DNA of 64,000 nt from Cyrtodaria siliqua (lineage: Eukaryota > Mollusca > Bivalvia > Adapedonta > Hiatellidae): contig JAWPHD010004396.1 in assembly GCA_037043455.1 (NCBI GenBank), positions 124,001-188,000 on the forward strand, read 5' to 3'. Below, in pieces: positions 49,101 through 55,194 of the stretch. A model generated the notes under the pieces. It made no database searches and was not told the DNA's origin. It saw only the letters and a list, made by a program, of their open reading frames with translations. The first letter of the stretch is position 1. Every line of letters starts with the position of its first letter. A program made the position numbers and the translations under genes.

Positions 49101-49745
49101 CTGTATGAATTAAGATAATGTACATTTTAAAATGAAGCATTATACAACTAAGTCACATTCATTTTACAGTTGTCCGTTTTTTAGCAGCATGAATGTTTAG
49201 TTTATTATTTTATATCGCCTTATTGTATATTGAACATTTCCTGAAAAGAAGATCTTGACTTTAAGTTACTAAAGAGTTGTGTAAAGGGTCATGCTGCCCA
49301 AACAATTAGTATTTAAAATATCTTCGATTGTATTTAATTATGCATACTTACCCTGACTCTCAATACTCATTTTATAAGTTTTACTTTTAGGCTATTGTTG
49401 TCCCAAGGTATTCTAATATAATGTGTTAACAGGGCGTAAAACCTAACTTACTTCATTCATTCGTCTACATTAGAATATTTATCATTGAGTTATTTGTACA
49501 ATTGTGTTTTCATTATTTACAACAGTTGAATGAACCTTAAAACTCCGAAATATGTTTTGGTGTCGGAAATCATTACACGGACAATAGATATTGTAGAAAG
49601 AATATAGTCTTTCAAAAATAAACACAGTATTAGACTTTACTCGATATTGTGAAATAAGTACATAAATACCTGACGTTGGCAATGGCAGCAGTAGCAGAAC
49701 GTGCATCACCACTATCATCCGTACACGTACAACACACATATCCAT
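18488..49745 (-). CDS. Ten-exon receptor gene: CTL-like + WSC ectodomain, Thr-rich stalk, TM, ITAM tail (636 aa)
   Basis: Assembled by hand from ten exons, listed separately. All nine introns have GT...AG ends and the phases are 1,1,0,1,1,1,1,1,2; total CDS is 1911 nt without internal stop. Order in the 636-residue product: signal peptide 1-25; lectin-like segment 26-91 with TTWDEA and LWLGYF; eight-Cys WSC domain ~92-179; lectin-like segments 180-324; Thr-rich stalk 325-366; acidic linker 367-382; TM ~386-407 followed by RRRR; cytoplasmic tail 412-636 with about a dozen tyrosines and an ITAM. It should be a type I plasma-membrane receptor binding glycans or microbial or apoptotic surfaces and signalling through SH2 kinases. 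Extra phase-1 exons may exist. I do not recognise a named orthologue. Confidence 0.85.
18671..18715 (-). other. ITAM: YDRI-x7-YNRL
   Basis: Within exon 10. Acidic residue before the first Tyr (DNLY), Ile at +3, seven residues (NATNDDT), second Tyr with Leu at +3. This is the spacing required for tandem-SH2 kinases (Syk/ZAP-70/Shark). The codons read without ambiguity on the minus strand. Confidence 0.8.
19205..19650 (+). mobile_element. RT-element 3' UTR copy within receptor intron 9
   Basis: CTTGTCTTGTCGTGCCCTCA, TGTTGCTCTGGCTTCTGCCA and ATTGAGTACCTTCTTTGTGG match the 3' UTR at 15220. The copy continues to TGACTGTCGTCCTTGAATGC / CCTGTTCGG near 19590, close to the family's common 3' end. Confidence 0.8.
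20093..20180 (-). CDS. Receptor exon 9: transmembrane helix
   Basis: Acceptor CTATATTCCAG, donor GAAG|GTAACT; enters in phase 1, leaves in phase 2, 88 nt. Encodes YTDVGVAVGVLLLAIIVIIV followed by five more Val and RRRR: a 22-residue hydrophobic helix with a stop-transfer cluster, which fixes a type I topology with the rest of exon 10 inside the cell. Confidence 0.9.
20280..20760. repeat. Dispersed repeat in intron 8 (ACTCAATCAAACCGAGTCTG family), two copies
   Basis: 20320-20420 and 20580-20680 share (T)GACATCTT/GGCATCTT ... CAATCAAACCG(A/C)GTCTGTT...TTTGTGTxxxTT. A third copy is at 21345-21430 with its companion CTGACTACxxATCAGTA...GGTCCTTTGGGATCATC (20480, 21225), a fourth in reverse at 25590-25625, and more at 45435 and 46040. 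Confidence 0.75.
20935..22150. repeat. Tandem-like dispersed repeat, unit ~160-180 bp, about six units
   Basis: Each unit contains AAGCTTATGGT, TTCAAATGGTGACCCTG(G/T)GG, a GGCCCCGCCCCGGGGGTCAC block, ATGTTTTACATAGACTTG, and ACTTCTTCTCTGAAACTACAAGAGCCAGAGG. More fragments lie at 22425-22510, 34735-35230 and 37470-37560. A tRNA-B-box-like GTGGGTTCAAATCCCAC occurs just after the array at 22282-22299. Non-coding. Confidence 0.85.
22310..23255. other. Intron 8 sequence without recognised features
   Basis: A/T-rich. Holds one fragment of the repeat above (22425-22510). No other structure seen. Confidence 0.4.
23256..23880 (-). mobile_element. RT-element 3' portion, inserted in intron 8
   Basis: Reverse orientation. 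Begins ATAGATATAAAAGTCGAGCA (the family's 3' terminus), then CCACAGTCAACCA, AAAGTCACAAAGCAAGTACTCA, and ends with RT C-terminal coding remnants (GGTCATAACCTCTTTTAATAA, CATCACCATCTAAGTCAGGC), which match the RT at 14935-15090 in reverse complement. Confidence 0.82.
24047..24102. repeat. (TAG/CAG)n compound microsatellite
   Basis: GTAGAAGTAGTAGTAGTAGT followed by mixed AGC units, in intron 8, about 390 nt downstream (gene sense) of exon 8. Confidence 0.9.
24494..24541 (-). CDS. Receptor exon 8: short acidic linker
   Basis: Acceptor ATCATTACAG, donor CAGC|GTGAGT, phase 1 on both sides, 48 nt. Encodes TTMDNDKDNDSQKGQ. As a symmetric 16-residue exon it could be skipped without changing the frame. 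The start of exon 8 (AAACAACG) and the sequence before it resemble part of exon 7 (ACATTACAGAAACATCATC), suggesting exon duplication. Confidence 0.75.
25143..25268 (-). CDS. Receptor exon 7: Thr-rich stalk
   Basis: Acceptor CATTTACTTTAG, donor CAAC|GTGAGT, phase 1 on both sides, 126 nt. Encodes TTQPTYTSTRLTTTTQTSTN followed by IINITETSSEKDTGNGTKNT. Dense Thr/Ser with Pro predicts mucin-type O-glycosylation; NIT and NGT are N-glycosylation sites. A classic extended stalk before a membrane span. Confidence 0.85.
26205..26275 (-). mobile_element. tRNA-derived SINE head
   Basis: On the minus strand an A-box-like TTAGCCCAATGGC (26266-26254) is followed ~30 nt later by a B box GGGTTCGAAACTCG (26226-26213). 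Spacing fits an RNA polymerase III promoter; no mature tRNA fold or CCA end is evident. Confidence 0.55.
27297..27416 (-). CDS. Receptor exon 6: end of lectin-like region with in-frame ACA microsatellite
   Basis: Acceptor ATATTATATTAG, donor AATG|GTAAGA, phase 1 on both sides, 120 nt. Encodes AGTPQKHGFLKVHGATGDV, YFRTVD, seven Thr, then YKSLCQN. GFLKV...VxF...SLC fits the last strands of a lectin-like fold. The Thr run is an (ACA)n microsatellite and could vary in length between alleles without breaking the frame. A second possible acceptor lies 6 nt downstream. Confidence 0.8.
28040..28260 (+). mobile_element. tRNA-derived SINE
   Basis: A-box-like AGTCGTCGAGGGGTTAACG near 28047 and a B box GGTTCGAATC at 28103-28112, about 45 nt apart. 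A ~140-nt unrelated body follows, ending near an A-rich CACCACAAAAAATAG. In intron 5, antisense to the receptor gene. Confidence 0.65.
29231..30252. mobile_element. Nested palindromic MITE-like element with TIR TGGAACGCCAAATTAA
   Basis: TGGAACGCCAAATTAA at the left (29231) is inverted at 29507-29522 and again at 30237-30251, so a ~290-bp unit and a larger ~1.02-kb unit share the left end. The interior consists of alternating TTCAATTGAAGAGAGGT-type motifs in both orientations. The outer ends are flanked by TA on both sides (...CCTA-TGG / CCA-TAGAATCC), consistent with a TA target duplication. A non-repetitive segment sits at 29740-30100. Confidence 0.75.
30721..31035 (-). CDS. Receptor exon 5: second lectin-like segment
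   Basis: Acceptor TTTTGTTTTTGCAG is near-ideal; donor AACG|GTATGT; phase 1 on both sides, 315 nt, the longest ectodomain exon. Encodes DDLGDCVDYQPRIGLHVGRC followed by SKKIKTIC, a Cys arrangement like the end of a C-type-lectin-like domain, then a new segment SSWLGSSITCFYHIL and TYTVWTAMFRGLVFK, which restarts a lectin-like W-x-(A/G) pattern. Confidence 0.83.
31545..31605. repeat. Low-complexity C-tract and (AC)n
   Basis: CCCCCATCCCCCCCCCCCCC-type tract followed by ACACACACACATGG, in intron 4. Confidence 0.9.
31655..32140 (-). mobile_element. RT-element 3' coding remnant in intron 4
   Basis: Reverse complement of 14745-15215: matches include GTCCCAATGGGCTTTAGGTAGGC at 31708 and TTGATAAACTTTTTAACAAG at 31857, running to CGAGTACAACTCTTGAAAAACG (32078), the counterpart of 14750. 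Several indels and stops. Confidence 0.85.
32145..33170. other. Intron 4 sequence without recognised features
   Basis: A/T-rich, no convincing ORF, RNA or repeat identified. Confidence 0.35.
33175..33300 (-). mobile_element. tRNA-Ser/Leu-like SINE head
   Basis: On the minus strand GTGGCCGAGTGG (A box, class II tRNA-like, 33274-33264) is followed by GGTTCAAACT (B box, 33230-33221). Upstream bases are not a tRNA acceptor stem, so a tRNA-derived SINE is more likely than a gene. Confidence 0.6.
33301..34730. other. Intron 4 sequence without recognised features
   Basis: No convincing gene. Contains a TTTTGATGGGATATACTTTTAT... segment (34120) that resembles sequence at 12597-12620 (TTTGATGGGATGTACTTTTA), so one shared repeat is present. 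Confidence 0.4.
35337..35755. repeat. Diverged tandem repeat, four units of ~120-140 bp
   Basis: GGTATCA(A/C)CCCGATCTG(A/G)TCTTA recurs near 35347, 35465, 35585 and 35725. Between copies lie CCGTAGAGTGC and GTATTxxxCAxTxCATGCA blocks. Non-coding, intron 4. Confidence 0.8.
35915..36180 (+). repeat. Foldback element, copy 1 (inverted relative to 42205-42470)
   Basis: Hairpin arms GATCTAACATGAGTACTCAT...TTTATTAAACGAGTTGGCAA and the reverse complement, loop GCAAGGCTCTTGCCGAG. The following ~110 bp (CATAACTCACATATCGACTT ... CATAGTCATTATCGA) also recur inverted at 42205-42300. Confidence 0.85.
36185..39065. other. Intron 4 sequence without recognised genes
   Basis: A/T-rich. Short structures: palindromic CTCAGAACGGGATATCG-type sites near 36250, a fragment of the AAGCTTATGxx repeat at 37470-37560. 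Short ORFs at 37182, 38275 and 38620 have no supporting features. Confidence 0.35.
39070..40030. mobile_element. Large foldback structure (~950 bp) enclosing a Penelope-like RT fossil
   Basis: The left arm (39075-39260: TGGTGCAGCTATGAGATCGC, GTGTGATAGTTGAAACCT-like sequence, CATCGTCCAAGGCATGAGTG) is repeated inverted at ~39850-40020. The inner borders ACGTTGAATCATGCCACCCG (39518) and its inverted counterpart near 39835 extend the pairing. The centre contains three AGATATGAAATAGATATGATC-type short repeats. Confidence 0.75.
39261..39562 (+). pseudogene. Penelope-like reverse transcriptase fossil
   Basis: NIYMEYFEPTLHRSGWWFKY (39264 onward) matches the (L/I)YMExFE...W.RYVDD region of Penelope-like RT with the catalytic DD lost (YVH-stop). 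In another frame, LAFLGTNTVRRRDGNIKTI, YRNSTCTDQYLN and a final HPLN resemble LAFLDT...R..DG.L.T.VYRK.THTDQYL of the same family. Two or more frame breaks. Confidence 0.7.
40375..40525 (-). CDS. Receptor exon 4: C-terminal half of WSC domain
   Basis: Acceptor TCGTTTACAG, donor TCTG|GTACTG; enters in phase 0, leaves in phase 1, 151 nt. Encodes WITDTKSDCFCL, then ETGCDKSCSKNAKGPACGGE and VSVYES. The C-x-C, C-x3-C and CGG...VY spacing is the diagnostic second half of a WSC domain and joins exon 3 in frame. It is flanked on both sides by inverted copies of a foldback element (35920 and 42300). Confidence 0.87.
40596..40737. repeat. Long palindrome, ~62-bp arms
   Basis: Arms TTATTTGGATTTTTGGCAGA... 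and ...TGTCAAGAAACCAAATAAC pair along ~62 bp with few mismatches; loop CGAGCCGTCAGGCGAGCGAG. In intron 3, 70 nt upstream (gene sense) of exon 4. Confidence 0.85.
41530..41972 (-). pseudogene. Tc1/mariner-type transposase C-terminal remnant
   Basis: Minus-strand frame with LRWPTTSADLNPIEHVWDLL, the DDE_3 signature holding the third catalytic acid of Tc1 elements (usually WPAxSPDLNPIEHxWD). Before it, YIPQCTVATTT replaces the usual QDNAxxH that holds the second Asp. After 41628 a C-terminal SMKVRCRADI piece, like Tc1 SMxRRCxAxI, continues in another frame. No N-terminal DNA-binding half is present. Confidence 0.85.
42205..42470 (-). repeat. Foldback element, copy 2
   Basis: Reverse complement of the copy at 35915-36180 over the flank and both hairpin arms. 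Ends in ACTCATGTAAGATCTTCTATATAT, matching the half copy in the receptor 3' UTR (18430-18462). Confidence 0.85.
43171..43283 (-). CDS. Receptor exon 3: N-terminal half of WSC domain
   Basis: Acceptor GTTTACAG, donor ACG|GTAATA; enters in phase 1, leaves in phase 0, 113 nt. Encodes GCVKLADIKTMSSANFTTQS, then DPGQCYSACGNKERFGIT. Three cysteines and the (Y/F)xGI-type end are the first half of a WSC carbohydrate-binding domain. Too short to show up as a long ORF. Confidence 0.82.
44016..44213 (-). CDS. Receptor exon 2: first lectin-like segment
   Basis: Acceptor CTTTTTCCAG, donor ATAG|GTACGC, phase 1 on both sides, 198 nt. Encodes KVVYSVSESATTWDEAPYSC, then INVSELGLAHDEQLWLGYFM and ends TFQYI. 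The W-x-E-A and (L/V)W(L/I)G(Y/L) motifs are characteristic of the first half of C-type-lectin-like domains. One N-glycosylation site (NVS). Confidence 0.8.
   Translation of the reverse strand, partial: EKLCILSVKVQQLGMRRRIAVPPLPQTLSILILESQLRSTFQNSAWHMMNNYGWVTLWHTRHSSI
44214..45355. other. Intron 1, proximal part
   Basis: Contains one minus-strand frame (44733-45014, 93 codons) with ordinary-looking composition (GQIFKTLQHSLSNDPRQICD, YYICLQGTKLIGRR). It has no matching splice sites or known motif; probably a fragment of a dispersed repeat. A further 3' fragment of the RT family (CAATGACGTCTACGTAAATCCT) lies at 45057-45130. Confidence 0.4.
45360..46140. mobile_element. Foldback element with nested RT 3' insert
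   Basis: TTCTGCTCAACCCGGGGCTAGAGGGC...GAACAGTCTCAATCAAACCG at 45381-45455 is inverted at 46040-46115 (TTTGATTGAGACGGTTC ... TAGCCCTAGGTTGAGCAGAA). Between the arms, 45680-45780 carries GCTGCCTCGGTAGTTTAGAGAATAG and TTTATCTACACT(C)TACCGTTT, the RT-family 3' UTR, then a CACACCCACC-rich tract. Confidence 0.75.
46310..46545 (-). mobile_element. RT-element 3' end copy
   Basis: Begins GTAGATATAAAAGTCGTACT, then GGACCATAGTGAACCAAAAA, GGCAAGATTTTACATCACAAA and TTAAGCCAGGTTTTAGATTTCACC, the usual order for this family in reverse. Confidence 0.85.
46670..47690 (+). mobile_element. RT-element C-terminal coding remnant plus two 3' UTRs
   Basis: A partial 3' UTR at 46670-46930 is followed by RT coding (KLRKILGLNHFHTVFIELMK, SYDPIILQRTACVV, TMTGQIVNPMMTST) to a stop at 47249-47251, and then a second full 3' UTR ending CATTTCCTGTTCAACATTTATAT near 47650. 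The order UTR-coding-UTR indicates one copy inserted into another. Confidence 0.8.
47650..47738. repeat. 41-bp direct repeat, two copies
   Basis: TTTTACTAATTTAAACAATTATTTTGTA(T/C)GGAATGCATAA is repeated back to back at the 3' end of the RT copy. Confidence 0.9.
48515..48950. repeat. Tandem repeat, three units of ~141-146 bp
   Basis: CTGTAACTTTGTCATGCAT starts units at 48527, 48673 and 48814. Each continues with GGGATTTTGAAAT, GATGTG(T/G)CGCG, CCAGCTC(G/A)AGG, TCAAGGxCACACTTAGAGG. A widespread mollusc-type repeat, to my recollection. In intron 1. A (GT)n tract follows at 49050-49072. Confidence 0.88.
49670..49745 (-). CDS. Receptor exon 1: signal peptide
   Basis: ATG at 49745-49743. Encodes a start with positive charges (MDMCVVRVRM) followed by a hydrophobic core (IVVMHVLLLLPLPTS), a typical signal peptide with cleavage likely near TSG. 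Donor is G|GTATTT, phase 1. Just upstream, reading on the minus strand, TTTTATTTAG precedes AAATGG, a possible splice acceptor, so a 5' UTR exon may lie further upstream (above 49745). Confidence 0.8.
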
Positions 49746-50580
49746 TTCTAAATAAAATGCTTGAAATCTAATTTTTAAAAAAAGACACTGCGTATAAAAA
49801 TGTTTACAACATAAGCCTCATGTAAGTGAAACTGTTAAATTCATAATTTAAAGTGTCTACCCCATATTTATGATTCTACACTAAGATTAATAAAGAGATC
49901 CGGGTTACGTCTGCCTTATGGCGTATATTTGTCGTTTCAGTGTTCAGCATCACTCCGCAGTATGCTGGACTAGTTGTAGTTGTCATGAGGAAGTTTTAGT
50001 CATACAAGTACAAGTGTTTTGAATTGTTTATTCAAAGTTGTTTTCAAATGTACATGATATGTTAGTGTATAGAATATACGATTGTATAAACATGGGTAAA
50101 GAATGATGACGGAAGCTACAATCGTTCAGTATGCAATGTATTCATTGTATTCATCTATTTCCATCAACACATTTGTTCATTTATAAAAAAAAATACTTGC
50201 TTTATATTGCATTTGTAATACTGTGTAACGGTTGATTTAACAAACAATTGTTTATATATTTATGATAACAACGCTAAATATCATCTTATGTTGTGGTGTT
50301 ATTGTTTTTAATTTAAAAAATGAAGTATTATGGGAAATAATATTTTAAGACTGAAAAATATGCATGTTATTACCATTTAACATTGTTATAATTATTACTA
50401 ATACATTTTCCGCCCAAAGAAATGTTACCTTTTTTTCAAACTCGTTGTGGTATATTTTACATGTTTAGAGTGTTGCATGATTTGAAATTGCAATTCAATT
50501 CAGTTCAAATGAAATTGTATTGGCATATACTCATTATGACATGAGTTTTACACAAACAAAATGTATAGCTAATACCCAAC
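49746..50580. other. Upstream of the receptor first coding exon
   Basis: No gene recognised. Should include either the promoter or the first intron of the receptor gene, given the possible acceptor just before the ATG. A/T-rich, no CpG-rich core or obvious TATA/initiator pair that I would single out. Confidence 0.35.
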
Positions 50581-50581
50581 A

Positions 50582-51010
50582 AAAGTAGATATAAAAGTGC
50601 AGCATTCAAAGACCACAGTAAACCAAAACACCTACAGAAACAAACAATAATTATACAGACGAATAAAAGGCAAGATATGACATCGCAAATATAAAAGGAT
50701 TGACAATACGGCTATCGCCTTGGAAGGGTCAGTGGCAATAAAGGCCGCTGGGGTTTAAACCAGGTTCTAGGGTTCACTAAACTTCATCCTTAACATATTG
50801 TCAAAGGCACGGAAAGCCAAAAAAACAACAATTAGTACTCAATGACTGGCAGAAGCCAGAGAAACAAGAGACAATCGGTCCAGTCATCGTTCAATCAAAG
50901 AGAAGGCATAATGGCGGATTGTAAAAGGATCAACCACTAAACATTCTGTGCGTTGCAAACTGATAGAGGCATAAACTTGTTAACAAGTTTAGTAAAGTAT
51001 GAAAGTGAGT
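50582..51010 (-). mobile_element. RT-element 3' end copy
   Basis: AGTAGATATAAAAGTGCAGC at the family 3' terminus, then GACCACAGTAAACCAAAACA, GGCAAGATATGACATCGCAAA and TTTAAACCAGGTTCTAGGGTTC. Interrupted and ends in a degraded coding remnant at ~50950. Confidence 0.85.
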
Positions 51011-51069
51011 ATGCATATCGTTTATCTTAGTTTGAACCAGATGGTGAGGCATGACTTGCATTTCTACTA

Positions 51070-51855
51070 AAAATAAATATAAATATCGAACAGTAAAAGT
51101 AGCATTCAAGGACGACAGTCAACAACAAACACACACAGAAACAAAGAGCAACTATAAATGATTAAAAGGCAAGATAAGACATCACAAACACAAACACAAA
51201 AGGGTTGAAAAAGGGTGGAACGGTCAGTGGCAAAAAAAGCGCTGGGGGTTTAAACCAGGTTCTAGGGTTACCAAACCTCGTTCTTACCCTATTGTCATCC
51301 CAATAAACGTGTAAATAAAGATATACCCGCCAGGTTCTAATCTCTAACAAACAAGGCAGCATTAATAGGCAATATAAGTAAAACACATAAATGACTATGT
51401 GTATACAATATATAAAAAAGCATAGAAAGCCACAAAGTAAGTACTCAATGACGTGGCAGAATCCAGAGCAACAAGGGAACAAACCGTTAAGGGTACGACA
51501 AGACAAGAATAAAGACACACATCAAACGCTACCGTCCTATACGAATTTAGGTAGACGTCATCATAGAGTCCACAATCTGTCCGGTCATCGCACAATCAAA
51601 GCGGAAAGCATAGTGGCGAACTGTAAATGGGTCAACCATTAAACATGCAGTGCGATGCAAAATGATAGGTTCATAACCTCGTTAGATAAACCTTTTAACA
51701 AGTTTAATAAAGAGTGTATGAAAGTGATTATGACCGTCCAAGGATCTTACGAAGTTGGTAAATCACATCACCATAGAAGGCAGGTTGTGAAATCAAGTCC
51801 TTCTCGCAGAAGAGTTCTTAAATTACTTTTATATTTTAAAAGTAGATCAGGGTTA
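51070..51855 (-). mobile_element. RT-element 3' half, longest reverse copy
   Basis: Runs from AAATATAAATATCGAACAGT through the full 3' UTR to RT C-terminal coding (reverse complements of ATCCTTGGACGGTCATAATC and GAAGGACTTGATTTCACAACC). Its inner end abuts the gypsy fragment at 51868. Confidence 0.85.
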
Positions 51856-51867
51856 CGATAATAACAT

Positions 51868-52602
51868 TTGGCGAAGGGAAGACCAGGGACCATGAGAAGT
51901 TTTTTCGACCGTCTTACAGATGCGAAGTTAACAGTCAACCTCAACAAAAGTGAATTGTGTCACGCTGTTGTCACGTTTTTAGGACTCGAAGTGGGACAGG
52001 GTCAGGTTAAACCTATTAAAGCTACTTGGTTAAGGCTATTTCTGAATTTCCTGTACCGACTTATGCGTTTTCTTGGTATGGCTGGTTATTATAGAAAAGT
52101 GTGTCGTAATTTTTCAGTCATTGCTGAACCTTTGACAAATTTATTAAGTAAAAAAAAAAAAAAATTGGACTGTAAAATGCCATACTTATGAGTGCAACAG
52201 TTCTTTCAGCACCAAATTTTGATTTTCAATTTATGGTATCTGTTGATGCAAGTAATATTGGTGCTGGTGCAGAACTTTTGCAACAAGATAACAGTGGTGT
52301 TGACCATCCAGTTTGTTACTTTTCTAAAATGTTTAACAAACATCAGAAGAATTACTCTACTATTGAAAAAGCGAGTCTATCTCTGATGTTGCCACTACAG
52401 CATTTTGAAGTATATTTAACTTCATCTGTTTCACCGATAGTTGTCTTTAGTGATCACAATCCCCTCACATTTATTAATAAAATGAAAATTAAAAACTTAA
52501 ATTTTAATGAGATGGAGTTTAATGTTGCAAGAGTATAATATTGAAAGTAGACATATCAGAGAGAAAAACAATTTGACTGCTGACGCACTATCTTTATTGT
52601 AA
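51868..52602 (+). pseudogene. Ty3/gypsy pol fragment: RT thumb and RNase H
   Basis: Frame 1 (51868-52191) shows LTVNLNKSELCHAVVTFLGL and FLGMAGYYRKVCRNFSVIAE, then PLTNLLSKK, the RT-connection region of Ty3/gypsy pol. After an A14 run and a frameshift, frame 2 (52188-52538) gives MVSVDASNIGAGAELLQQD, YFSKMFNKHQKNYSTIEKAS and VVFSDHNPL, the RNase H domain, and finally RHIREKNNLTADALS (52550-52590), the conserved end of RNase H. Integrase is absent. Confidence 0.92.
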
Positions 52603-52788
52603 AATACGTAAATTATTGTAATACAATATATATGTTGACTATTGTTCATTCAAAAACAATGTCATTTTGTATATTCTTTGACATATGTACTGAAACAGAA
52701 ATAGTATTATAGTATTACATTGCTTATTACATATTATTCAAAAGAATGCTTTATTACATAGATCATTCTATTGCTTTAAGAAGGAAAG

Positions 52789-53330
52789 TGTTACATCATG
52801 TATATAATGCTATATAAGTGTGGTGTTTATTGATCCAGCTGTCAAGTTGTTTCTATTAATAGCACATATATACATATATGGATTGTGTACTATTGATGTT
52901 TAAGCCAAACTTCTAGTAATTTCTGTATTATTGTTTACATCATGTGATACATCATATGACTGTGAAGGTTAATTAAAAAATAACTTGTTTGTCTTACTGG
53001 AATATTCTAGGTGTTCTATGACATTATATGATAGTATAAATACCGCCTTTTGTTGTTTGGTTTCAGTATCAGTATTCAGAGTGGAGTATCTGGTTCATTA
53101 TTTTTATTGAGAATTTACAAAATATTGGATGCTGTGAATTAAAATATATTGTGAGAGGATAAACATTATTGTGCTCATCTATAATAAAAGTGACTGCGGA
53201 TTATTTGGAGATTTGGACTATTGTGAATTAATAAACCAGAAAGACTTGAAGTGAAACTTTGATTAAAGGGACATTTGACAATTTAGATTAAAGGTACACT
53301 TGCCAATTTTATTTGGATTTTATTCGTATA
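52789..53330 (+). mobile_element. Probable 3' LTR start of the gypsy element
   Basis: A purine tract AAGAAGGAAAG (52778-52788) immediately precedes TGTTACATCATG, the usual polypurine-tract/LTR junction. A TATATAAG box lies at 52812 and an AATAAAAG at 53182. The right end could not be fixed because no second LTR is in the window. Confidence 0.6.
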
Positions 53331-53399
53331 TCGGGTTTTAAAATCCATTTTATGTATTTTCTGTAAGTGACTATTTTTCTTCGTTGAATGTTTCACTAT

Positions 53400-53640
53400 A
53401 AACAACATTGCAGTACAACATTACCAAAGACAGCTAATTGCTTTTATTCAAAATAATATTGTCTGAGAGAAAATAGCATGCTTGGTATGTAACAATACAA
53501 GAGCATTTGCTACTAATGGCACATTCGACTTACAATGAAGTTTGTCAAGCACTTATATTCTTTTTATATAACATTTTATTTTATTCAGGTATGGAACTAT
53601 TGTGTATCGGCATATCGTTAGTATACCCTTGCGTTCTAAA
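53400..53640 (+). pseudogene. RT fragment (fingers/palm), heavily decayed
   Basis: In shifting frames, EHLLLMAHSTYNEVCQALIF and YGTIVYRHIVSIPLRSKCAS match the region AFxTNGxF...CYEVCEALIFLL...RNGTTVYRQIVGIPMGTNCAP of the RT at 14210-14380. Confidence 0.7.
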
Positions 53641-53965
53641 TGTGCAAGTAGATATAAATATCGAACAAGAAAAGTAGCATTCAAGGACGACAGTCAACCA
53701 CAAACACACAAAGAAACCAATAAAAACTATATATACAGATGAATAAAAGGCAAGATAAGACATCACAAACACACAAGGATTGACAATAGGGCTACCGCCT
53801 TGGAAAGGTCAGTGGCAAAGAAAAGGCCTCTAGGGTTTAAACCAGGTTCTAGGGTACACCAAACCTCACTCTTACCCTATTGTCATCCCAATAAACGGGA
53901 CAGTGTAAATAAAGATATCCCCGCCAGGTTCTAATCTCTAACAAACAAGGCAGCATTAATAGGTA
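53641..53965 (-). mobile_element. RT-element 3' end copy
   Basis: Starts AGTAGATATAAATATCGAAC, then AGGACGACAGTCAACCACAA, GGCAAGATAAGACATCACAAA, TTAAACCAGGTTCTAGGGTAC, and TCCCGCCAGGTTCTAATCTC. Abuts the preceding RT fragment head to head. Confidence 0.87.
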
Positions 53966-54066
53966 TTAACAACAGCGTTAATAACAGCGTTGCAATCCTT
54001 GTCGCAGATGATTTGAAAGAGAGTTCATGTTGAGTCGTTGACAAAATACGCAGGCAGGTGGTATGT

Positions 54067-54140
54067 AACGTAGATACAAAAGTCGAACAGGAAATGTAGC
54101 GTTCACAGAACGCAGTCCACCAAACGCACACATTCAATCA
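54067..54140 (-). mobile_element. Short RT-element 3' terminus
   Basis: GTAGATACAAAAGTCGAACA then GAACGCAGTCCACCAAACGC: the family's last ~70 bp only. Confidence 0.7.
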
Positions 54141-54181
54141 ATCAATAACTAGAAATTGTTATTGTCCATGGGACAAAAACG

Positions 54182-55194
54182 TATGGCTCCCCCACTAGCC
54201 CGAACAGGCATAATTGACGACTCTAGGTTCAACCGTCCTCTATTGAGCTGAGGTCGTTTTGATATTCAATATCCCTGTGACTGTATCTACTATCTGTATC
54301 AGTAAGGCCACATAAAAAAATATGTGTGGTTCAGGTAACCCGACCGACCCTATTTGTTTAAGGGGCCGACCCTAAAACTTTTTATGCAAAATTTAAAAAA
54401 TATTAAACAAAAAAAAATCAATAGGGGTCATCTACTGGTCATGACCAACCATCCTTTCAAGTTTGAGGACCCTAGGTCCAATCATTCTCTAGTTATTGAT
54501 CGGACATCGTTTTGATAGTCAATGTCACCGCAACGTTGACCTTTGACCTAGTGACCCCAAAATCAATAGGGGTCATCTACTTGTCATGACCAACCATCCT
54601 TCCAAGTTTGAGGTCCCTAGGTCCAACCATTCTCTAGTTATTGATCGGACATCGTTTTGATAGTCAATGTCACCGCAACCTTGACCTTTGACCTAGTGAC
54701 CCCAAAATCAATAGGGGTCATCTACTTGTCATGACCAACCATCCTTCCAAGTTTGAGGACCCTAGGTCTAACCATTCTCTAGTTATTGATCGGACATCGT
54801 TTTGTTAGTCAATGTCACCGCAACCTTGACCTTTGACCTAGTGACCCCAAAATCAATAGGGGTCATCTACTTGTCATGACCAACCGTCCTTCCAAGTTTG
54901 AGGATACTAGGTCCAACCATTCTCTAGTTATTGATCGGACATCGTTTTGATAGTCAATTTCACCGCAACCTTGACCTTTGACCTAGTGACCCCAAAATCA
55001 ATAGGGGTCATCTACTTGTCATGACCAACCATCCTTCCAAGTTCGAGGACCCTAGGTCCAACCATTCTCTAGTTATTGATCAGACATCGTTTGTGACACA
55101 GACAGAGAAACAGACAGAGAAAGAAACAGAGAAACCGACAGAAAGCACAAAATCAATATGGCTCCCCTACCACACTTTGTGTGGGGGAGCCATA
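54182..55194. mobile_element. TIR element (TATGGCTCCCCCAC) carrying a 145-bp minisatellite
   Basis: TATGGCTCCCCCAC at 54182-54195 is inverted as GTGGGGGAGCCATA at 55181-55194. Just inside the right end an imperfect hairpin GGCTCCCCTACCACACTTTG/TGTGGGGGAGC adds structure. The interior is mostly five tandem 145-bp units. No transposase, so a non-autonomous element. Confidence 0.8.
54416..55090. repeat. 145-bp minisatellite, five units
   Basis: AATCAATAGGGGTCATCTAC begins units at 54416, 54561, 54706, 54851 and 54996, an exact 145-bp period. Units contain GACCAACCATCCTTCCAAGT, ATTCTCTAGTTATTGATCGG and CAACCTTGACCTTTGACCTA, with few differences. Confidence 0.95.
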
